64,000 nucleotides of DNA from Candidatus Harrysmithiimonas galli (GTDB lineage Bacteria; Bacillota; Bacilli; CAJFEE01), in contig CAJFEE010000001.1 in assembly GCA_904373265.1 (NCBI GenBank), positions 124,001 through 188,000 on the forward strand, read 5' to 3'. The position numbers and the translations under genes were made by a program. Numbering within the stretch: position 1 is the stretch's first letter; each line of letters opens with the position of its first letter. The notes beneath the pieces were generated by a model, which had not been told where the DNA came from, searched no databases, and saw only the letters and a list, made by a program, of their open reading frames with translations. Below are positions 58,325 to 64,000 of this stretch, in pieces.

Positions 58325-59017
58325 TCAGTTATCTTCAATTGAAAAAGATTGATTTGCGTTCTTCAGTATGTTTTTATATGCATTTAATACATGTTCTTCC
58401 ATCGCAATTTGTGCTGCATTCGGATCATGGTTCTTCATTGCTTCAAAAATTTTTTTATGCTCAGACAATGTAGCCTGCATACGGCCTGTACACATTACAG
58501 AACTTTCACGGTAGCGTTCCGTATATTGGTGATAATCTTTCAAAATGTGCTTGAGCGTTCGACTTCTTGAAATATGATAAATCAATTGATGAAACTGTTC
58601 ATCTTGAATAATGAAATGCTCAACATCTTTTTTTTGAAAATAAAACTCCATCAGCTCTAAAATATGCTGCATTTCTTTCAGTTCTTCATCTGTCATTTTC
58701 TGCGTCGCACGCTTTGTAACCAAACCTTCGATTTTTAAACGAATTTCATAAATATCACGCAGTTCTTCCTCAAAAATTCCGTTGACAAATGTTCCGCGAT
58801 TTGGCACCGTATGCAAAAGCCCTTCATATTCCAACTGAAGAATCGCTTCGCGTACTGGTGTACGGCTAACGCCCAGTTCTTTTGCGATAGCCGTTTCGTT
58901 GATAAATTCACCATCGGCATATCTCCCATGTAAAATATCATGTCTTAATGAATGATATACCTTCCAGCGCAGGGAATGTTTATCGTAGTGTCCATGATCC
59001 TTTTCTGGCGAATGCAT
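58325..59017 (-). CDS. GntR-family regulator (FadR/FCD subfamily)
   Basis: A 230-residue regulator. The winged helix-turn-helix is at residues 20-80 (GEFINETAIAKELGVSRTPV-REAILQLEYEGLLHTVPNRG). The ligand-binding FCD helical domain follows (GIFEEELRDIYEIRLKIEGL, IIQDEQFHQLIYHISRSRTL). The ATG at 59017 lies 11 bases after AAGGAGG. It begins 17 bases after the isocitrate dehydrogenase stop, in the same transcript, so it probably regulates that metabolic region; the effector is not visible. Confidence 0.88.
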   Translation of the reverse strand: MHSPEKDHGHYDKHSLRWKVYHSLRHDILHGRYADGEFINETAIAKELGVSRTPVREAILQLEYEGLLHTVPNRGTFVNGIFEEELRDIYEIRLKIEGLVTKRATQKMTDEELKEMQHILELMEFYFQKKDVEHFIIQDEQFHQLIYHISRSRTLKHILKDYHQYTERYRESSVMCTGRMQATLSEHKKIFEAMKNHDPNAAQIAMEEHVLNAYKNILKNANQSFSIEDN

Positions 59018-59033
59018 CCCTTTTTCATCCTCC

Positions 59034-60029
59034 TTATAGATGATCGATAACAGCCTGTGTAAACTCAGTTGTGGATGCTGTCCCACCAATGTCCCGAGTT
59101 AAAATTTGACCTTCTTTATATACAGCAAAAATTGCATTTTCAATCTGATCAGCAATTTCGTATTCTTCTAAATGACGAAGCATCATAATTGAACTTTGCA
59201 ATAATGCCGTTGGATTCGCCAAATTTTGTCCGGCAATATCTGGTGCACTGCCATGAACCGCTTCAAATAGCGCATAATCATCACCTAAATTTCCACTTGG
59301 GATTAAACCCAGACCACCAACAAAGCCTGCACATAAATCAGAAACAATATCTCCATACAAATTTGGCAATAAAATAACATCAAAAGCTTCTGGCTTCATA
59401 ACCAAGTTCATACATAATGCATCAATAATTTGTTCTTCATACTGAATATTTTCATATTGACTACAAATTTTCTTTGTCGAGCTGATAAATAATCCATCAG
59501 CCAGTTTCATAATATTTGCTTTATGTCCGCTTGTAATTTTTTTTCGTTTTTGTTTGGTTGCAATCTCACAAGCAAACTTAGCAATTTTCTCACTGCCGAC
59601 TCTGGTAATTCGTTTTGTACTCTCTGCTGTATTTTTGTCTACCATAGATTCAATACCCATATATAGATCTTCTGTATTTTCACGTACAATAATCAGATCA
59701 ATGTTTTCATATCTTGTTTTAATTCCTGGTATACTTTTTACTGGTCGCAGATTTGCATAAAGTTTTAAAGCTTGTCGCAATGTTACATTCACACTTTTAA
59801 AACCTTTTCCGATTGGTGTTGTAATCGGACCCTTTAAGGCCACCTTATTTTTCTTAATGGCTTCAATAACAGAAGTGTGAATTGGTGCGCCATAAGTCTC
59901 AATCATATGAGAACCAGCCTCAACCTTTTCAAATTCAATCGGTGCATTTGCTGCATGAAAAATTTTTACAACTGCTTCGCTGACTTCCGGACCAATTCCG
60001 TCCCCTGGAATAAGTGTTACTTTTTTCAT
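59034..60029 (-). CDS. icd: Isocitrate dehydrogenase (NAD-type, beta-decarboxylating)
   Basis: A 331-residue enzyme of the isocitrate/isopropylmalate dehydrogenase family, giving 2-oxoglutarate. KKVTLIPGDGIGPEVSEAVV is the nucleotide-binding start, DLIIVRENTEDLYMGIESMV the substrate motif, CSQYENIQYEEQIIDALCMN the clasp, and PNLYGDIVSDLCAGFVGGLG and HGSAPDIAGQNLANPTALLQ the coenzyme region. The short length and ENTEDLYMGIE favour the NAD-dependent mitochondrial-type isocitrate dehydrogenase over isopropylmalate dehydrogenase. It follows its own promoter and precedes gntR. Cofactor is inferred. Confidence 0.88.
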   Translation of the reverse strand: MKKVTLIPGDGIGPEVSEAVVKIFHAANAPIEFEKVEAGSHMIETYGAPIHTSVIEAIKKNKVALKGPITTPIGKGFKSVNVTLRQALKLYANLRPVKSIPGIKTRYENIDLIIVRENTEDLYMGIESMVDKNTAESTKRITRVGSEKIAKFACEIATKQKRKKITSGHKANIMKLADGLFISSTKKICSQYENIQYEEQIIDALCMNLVMKPEAFDVILLPNLYGDIVSDLCAGFVGGLGLIPSGNLGDDYALFEAVHGSAPDIAGQNLANPTALLQSSIMMLRHLEEYEIADQIENAIFAVYKEGQILTRDIGGTASTTEFTQAVIDHL

Positions 60030-60115
60030 ATTCTTTACCCCTTCTCCTTTATATGATTTATGAAAAGATTTGAATGTTAATCTATGCTGCCCATTTTCAT
60101 ATACACATCTAAATC

Positions 60116-60144
60116 ATTATATTTTATCAAAAAATAAATGACAA
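60116..60144 (-). promoter_or_regulatory. Promoter of icd-gntR
   Basis: Minus-strand TTGTCA (60139-60144), 17 bases, TATAAT (60116-60121). It lies about 87 bases before the icd start, in the region between icd and the upstream aconitase. Confidence 0.75.
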
Positions 60145-60367
60145 GGATGGGCGTAAACATATACAAACTTGTAACAAAGCAAGTAACATCTCATACTTCT
60201 TATTTTGTTATGTATACCCCTCTTTTGTAGACAGTTCTTGAGCAGGCTAACTTCTATACTTTTTCAATTGATAAACCTAAACCCTGATTCAAAAAAAATT
60301 GCAATTCGACATATCCATTCATCAGTCAGATAAATTGAATAATTCAAATTCATCCTTTTAATAAAAA

Positions 60368-60409
60368 TCCTTTTGAAAATCGAATCTGCTTAAACGAGTT
60401 TCAAAAGGA
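60368..60409 (-). terminator. Terminator after aconitase
   Basis: On the minus strand TCCTTTTGAAA pairs with TTTCAAAAGGA around a 20-base loop and is followed by TTTTTATT. It separates acnA from the icd-gntR unit. Confidence 0.7.
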
Positions 60410-60456
60410 CTTCATACCTAAACAGCGACAGAATCTGGCACCAATATAACCATCAA

Positions 60457-62391
60457 CTAAGCATGCGCTGCCACACGACTACTTAAAATCGCACCACCAT
60501 GAATCAACATATTTCTTTCACGGTCAGAAACATCCAACTGACATACAAAGGTCATACCCTTTGTTTCATTGGTTACTTCCAACTCTGTTTTGCCACTTTC
60601 AATTTGTGTTCGAATATTTTTGATCACAAGTATATCTCCTTGTGCTACAGTATCATAATCTGCTTCATTTTTAAAAGTTAACGGTACAATACCAGAGTTA
60701 ATAAGATTTGCCTTATGGATTCGTGCAAATGATTTTGTAATTACAGCACGAACCCCTAAATAAAGCGGAGCCAATGCCGCATGCTCCCGAGACGAGCCTT
60801 GCCCATAGTTTGAACCACCAACAATAATACCACCTTTTTTCTCAATTGCACGATCAGAGAAACTTTCATCAACCGTTTGGAAACAATAATTGGCTAAGTA
60901 CGGAATATTAGAACGATATGGTAACAATGCAGCATTACTTGGCATAATATGGTCAGTTGTAATATTATCCTCAGTTTTCAACAATACTTCGCCACTTAAA
61001 TCAGTTGTTAAAGCCTTGTTTAATGGAAATGGTTTAATATTCGGACCGCGAACTACCTCAACTTCTGTACCAGGTACCGCCGGTTCCAAGATCATATTAT
61101 CATGTACAACAAATTTCTCTGGCATTTCAACATGAATATCATCATTCAGTGTACGAGGATCTGTTAAAACACCAGTAATTGCAGAGGCTGCCGCAACTTC
61201 CGGACTGACAAGATACACGCTCGCAGAAACCGTACCACAACGCCCATAGAAATTCCGGTTAAAGGTACGCAACGAAACAGCATTAGAAGCCGGTGCTTGC
61301 CCCATTCCAATACAAGGACCACAACCAGATTCCAAAATACGTGCGCCACTGTCAACAATATCCTTTAACGCACCATTTTCTGCAATCATAGACAATACCT
61401 GTTTTGAGCCTGGTGCCAACACCAAACTGACATCCGGATGAATCGTTTTACCTTTTAAAATTTTTGCCACCTTCATCAAATCTGTATAAGAACTGTTTGT
61501 ACAACTTCCAATTCCAATTTGATCTACCTTAATCGGACCCACATTTGTAACCTTGTCTACATTATCCGGACTATGCGGTTTCGCTACAAGTGGCTCTAAC
61601 GTATCTAAATGAATATGAATTTCTTCATCATAAACTGCATCTTCATCTGGTTGAAGTGGAGAATAATCTGACGCACGATTTTGTGCCGTTAAAAATTTCA
61701 ATGTTTGCTCATCACTTGGGAAAATAGAAGTCGTTGCACCAAGCTCAGCTCCCATATTCGTAATGGTGGAACGCTCTGGAACTGTCAAATGCTTTACACC
61801 TTCACCAACGTATTCCAAAATTTTTCCAACGCCACCCTTTACACTAAGTTGGCGCAATACTTCCAAAATAATATCCTTTGCTGATACATATGGCTTTAAT
61901 TTTCCAGTTAAATTCACTTTTAATACTTTGGGCATCATTGTATAGTATGGACGACCTGCCATTGCCAAGGCAACATCTAAACCACCAGCACCAATGGCCA
62001 ACATGCCGATTCCCCCATTGGTTGGCGTATGGCTATCTGAGCCAACCATCGTTTGCCCTGGAACGCCGAAACGCTCTAAATGAACTTGATGACAAATTCC
62101 ATTCCCTGGTTTGGAAAAGTAAATGCCATGCTTGGATGCAACAGTTTGGATATATTTATGGTCATCGGCATTTTCAAAGCTTTGCTGCAACATATTATGA
62201 TCAATATATGCTACACTTTTTTTCGTTTTTACACGGTCAACACCAATGGCTTCCAACTGCAAATATGCCATCGTTCCTGTTGAATCTTGTGTCAAGGTTT
62301 GATCGATGCGAATACCGATTTCTTGTCCAGCGACCATTTCTCCTTCTACAAGATGTTCCTTAATAATTTTTTGGCACATTGTTAAACCCAT
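60457..62391 (-). CDS. acnA: Aconitase (short clostridial/mitochondrial-like type)
   Basis: A 644-residue iron-sulfur hydratase that interconverts citrate and isocitrate. The cluster ligands appear in IGIGSCTNSSYTDLM and ESGCGPCIGMGQAPAS. The PGQTMVGSDSHTPTNGGIGM-LAIGAGG segment and the swivel domain GGSNYGQGSSREHAALAPLY are diagnostic. The length is shorter than E. coli AcnA/AcnB, as in other anaerobes. AGGAG lies 10 bases before the ATG. It is encoded between Re-citrate synthase and icd on the same strand, so the gene order follows the pathway. Confidence 0.95.
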   Translation of the reverse strand: MGLTMCQKIIKEHLVEGEMVAGQEIGIRIDQTLTQDSTGTMAYLQLEAIGVDRVKTKKSVAYIDHNMLQQSFENADDHKYIQTVASKHGIYFSKPGNGICHQVHLERFGVPGQTMVGSDSHTPTNGGIGMLAIGAGGLDVALAMAGRPYYTMMPKVLKVNLTGKLKPYVSAKDIILEVLRQLSVKGGVGKILEYVGEGVKHLTVPERSTITNMGAELGATTSIFPSDEQTLKFLTAQNRASDYSPLQPDEDAVYDEEIHIHLDTLEPLVAKPHSPDNVDKVTNVGPIKVDQIGIGSCTNSSYTDLMKVAKILKGKTIHPDVSLVLAPGSKQVLSMIAENGALKDIVDSGARILESGCGPCIGMGQAPASNAVSLRTFNRNFYGRCGTVSASVYLVSPEVAAASAITGVLTDPRTLNDDIHVEMPEKFVVHDNMILEPAVPGTEVEVVRGPNIKPFPLNKALTTDLSGEVLLKTEDNITTDHIMPSNAALLPYRSNIPYLANYCFQTVDESFSDRAIEKKGGIIVGGSNYGQGSSREHAALAPLYLGVRAVITKSFARIHKANLINSGIVPLTFKNEADYDTVAQGDILVIKNIRTQIESGKTELEVTNETKGMTFVCQLDVSDRERNMLIHGGAILSSRVAAHA

Positions 62392-62566
62392 CTATCTTCA
62401 TCTCCTATAACCTAATTTTTTATCCATGGATAAAGGGGCAGCCAATCTAACATACCCCTTTTCACAAACTGTTCTTTTGCTTTAAACCCTATGGGATTTC
62501 TACTTATTTCATATATCATTAATATTGTCTTTAATAGATAGAGAACCATAGTGAAAACGTTCAGCT

Positions 62567-63943
62567 TTATTTTGCAGATGCAGTAGAAAACGCTTGAACC
62601 ATCGCCTCCAGTTCTTCATCTGCCATTGCTCCAGAACGCCCTTCTGCAAACATTTCATCAATTTTTTCCTTCATTTTTACAATCATCGGATGATTCTTAT
62701 CAATCGGTTGATCTGGATGATAAAAACCATTGTACCAATGTGCAATTCCTGCTAAGCCAGAAACATTGGTAATGGCAACTTCTGGTGGACGACCCAAAAT
62801 TTTTCCAGTATCAAAGATATTATAAATTTCTTCGTCCTTTAATAAACCATCTGCATGAATTCCTGCACGTGTTACATTGAAATTTCGTCCAACAAATGGT
62901 GTTTGCGGTGGGATTTTATATCCCAACTCTTTTTCATAATAACGTGCAATTTCAGTAATTGCAGTCGGATCCATTCCATCTAAGGTTCCGCGAAGCTGTG
63001 CATACTCAAATACCATTGCCTCAAGCGGACAATTTCCGGTTCTTTCTCCAATTCCAAGCAATGAACAATTTACAGAAGCGGCACCGTACAACCATGCATT
63101 TGTAGAATTGTTTACCACACGATAGAAATCATTATGACCATGCCACTCAATAGCTTCGGACGGTACATGTGCATGATGTCGCAAGCCATAAATAATTCCT
63201 TGTACGCTACGTGGCAATGCCGCACCTGGATAAGTTACACCAAATCCCATTGTATCGCATGCTCGAATTTTAATTTGAATTCCAGTCTCCTTACTTAATT
63301 TCATCAATTCTGCTGCAAACGGAACAACAAATCCATAAAAATCTGCTCTTGTAATATCTTCAAAATGACATCGTGGAATAATTCCGAATTCAAGCGCCTG
63401 CTTCACCACATCCAAATAGTGCTCCAACGCCTGCTTACGTGTCATTTTCAATTTATTAAAAATATGATAATCTGAACAACTGACCAACATGCCAGTTTCT
63501 TTAATTTCCATGTCTTTTACAAGTTCAAAATCTTTGCGGCTAGCACGAATCCAGCTTGTAATCTCTGGGAATTCGTAACCTAAACTTTGACACTCGTAAA
63601 CTGCTTTTTTATCTTTCTCACTATATAAGAAAAACTCACTAGCACGAATTAATCCTTTCGGACCACCTAACTTATGAAGCAGCTTGAATAAATGTACAAT
63701 TTGCTCCACTGTATATGGTGCACGGGATTGCTGACCATCACGAAAAGTTGTATCTGTAATCCAAATATGATCTGGCATATGAAGCGGTACTTTACGATGG
63801 TTAAAACTGACCTTGGGTACTTCATCATATGGGAACAATTCTCTATATAAATTTGGCTCTGGTATATCCTGCAAGCTGAATTCAAATGCCGTTTGTTCCA
63901 ATAATCTTGATCTCTCACTAAATTCAATTGTTTTCGCGTTCAT
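62567..63943 (-). CDS. Re-type citrate synthase (DRE-TIM metallolyase family)
   Basis: A 458-residue protein of the isopropylmalate/homocitrate synthase superfamily. The N-terminal motif DHIWITDTTFRDGQQSRAPY carries the metal-binding DxTxRDGxQ. PRCHFEDITRADFYGFVVPF, WHGHNDFYRVVNNSTNAWLY and NCSLLGIGERTGNCPLEAMV are typical of the Re-citrate synthases described in Clostridium kluyveri and other anaerobes. The later FNVTRAGIHADGLLKDEEIY segment is also conserved. It joins acetyl-CoA and oxaloacetate. The gene precedes aconitase and icd, supporting a citrate rather than homocitrate product. AAGGAGG lies 7 bases before the ATG. No conventional Si-citrate synthase is in the window. Confidence 0.88.
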   Translation of the reverse strand: MNAKTIEFSERSRLLEQTAFEFSLQDIPEPNLYRELFPYDEVPKVSFNHRKVPLHMPDHIWITDTTFRDGQQSRAPYTVEQIVHLFKLLHKLGGPKGLIRASEFFLYSEKDKKAVYECQSLGYEFPEITSWIRASRKDFELVKDMEIKETGMLVSCSDYHIFNKLKMTRKQALEHYLDVVKQALEFGIIPRCHFEDITRADFYGFVVPFAAELMKLSKETGIQIKIRACDTMGFGVTYPGAALPRSVQGIIYGLRHHAHVPSEAIEWHGHNDFYRVVNNSTNAWLYGAASVNCSLLGIGERTGNCPLEAMVFEYAQLRGTLDGMDPTAITEIARYYEKELGYKIPPQTPFVGRNFNVTRAGIHADGLLKDEEIYNIFDTGKILGRPPEVAITNVSGLAGIAHWYNGFYHPDQPIDKNHPMIVKMKEKIDEMFAEGRSGAMADEELEAMVQAFSTASAK

Positions 63944-64000
63944 TGACTTTCCTCCTTAAATTGTAATTTATCCACTTGAAAAAGTTTATTACAAACTCTA

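Overview
The window joins two kinds of DNA. From about 29 kb to the right end the sequence is AT-rich and follows a Bacillales-type backbone. Read on the minus strand, the order yerC-pcrB-pcrA-ligA-camS-gatC-gatA-gatB-dgkB and then rlmCD matches the Bacillus chromosome, and groES-groEL sits beside a CPBP-family membrane protein as in Bacillus (ydiL). A Re-type citrate synthase and a [NiFe]-hydrogenase small subunit point to an anaerobic or facultative member of the Bacilli. I cannot name the genus.

From the left edge to about 28.5 kb the DNA is visibly richer in G+C. It carries the late half of a siphovirus prophage whose proteins look like those of gut clostridial (Lachnospiraceae-type) phages. 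On the minus strand, reading right to left: accessory operons (28.4-23.0 kb, including an amidoligase and a gamma-glutamylcyclotransferase-like protein), TerS-TerL, portal, ClpP-like protease, a frameshifted major capsid protein, connector and neck genes with a collagen-like head fibre, major tail protein, tail chaperone with a programmed -1 frameshift, tape measure, distal tail, tail endopeptidase, fibre proteins, holin and amidase. Two cargo modules interrupt the late genes: a small multidrug resistance (SMR) efflux gene followed by tandem terminators, between tail chaperone and tape measure, and a Phd/RelE-type toxin-antitoxin pair on the opposite strand, between terminase and portal. No integrase, repressor or replication gene is recognisable. 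The left end abuts the remains of two tandem serine recombinase genes. Five copies of a dispersed leader element precede the small accessory gene clusters and a catalytic-serine-less resolvase-like gene.

Between rlmCD and dgkB, genes that are neighbours in Bacillus, lies an island of about 8 kb (30.4-38.6 kb). It has long stretches without genes, a decayed Rep_3-type plasmid initiator gene, a secreted-protein/membrane-protein pair, an AAC(6')-like acetyltransferase and a [NiFe]-hydrogenase small subunit gene without a large subunit. It looks like plasmid-derived and decayed DNA.

From 38.7 to 49.5 kb are housekeeping genes: lipid kinase, the tRNA-dependent amidotransferase GatCAB, lipoprotein CamS, DNA ligase, helicase PcrA, PcrB and the TrpR-like regulator YerC. 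groES-groEL (50.8-52.8 kb) is under a perfect CIRCE operator. The right end is a central-metabolism cluster: isocitrate lyase on the plus strand, and on the minus strand Re-citrate synthase, aconitase, isocitrate dehydrogenase and a GntR regulator. Together these would make citrate, isocitrate and 2-oxoglutarate, with isocitrate lyase diverting isocitrate to glyoxylate and succinate.
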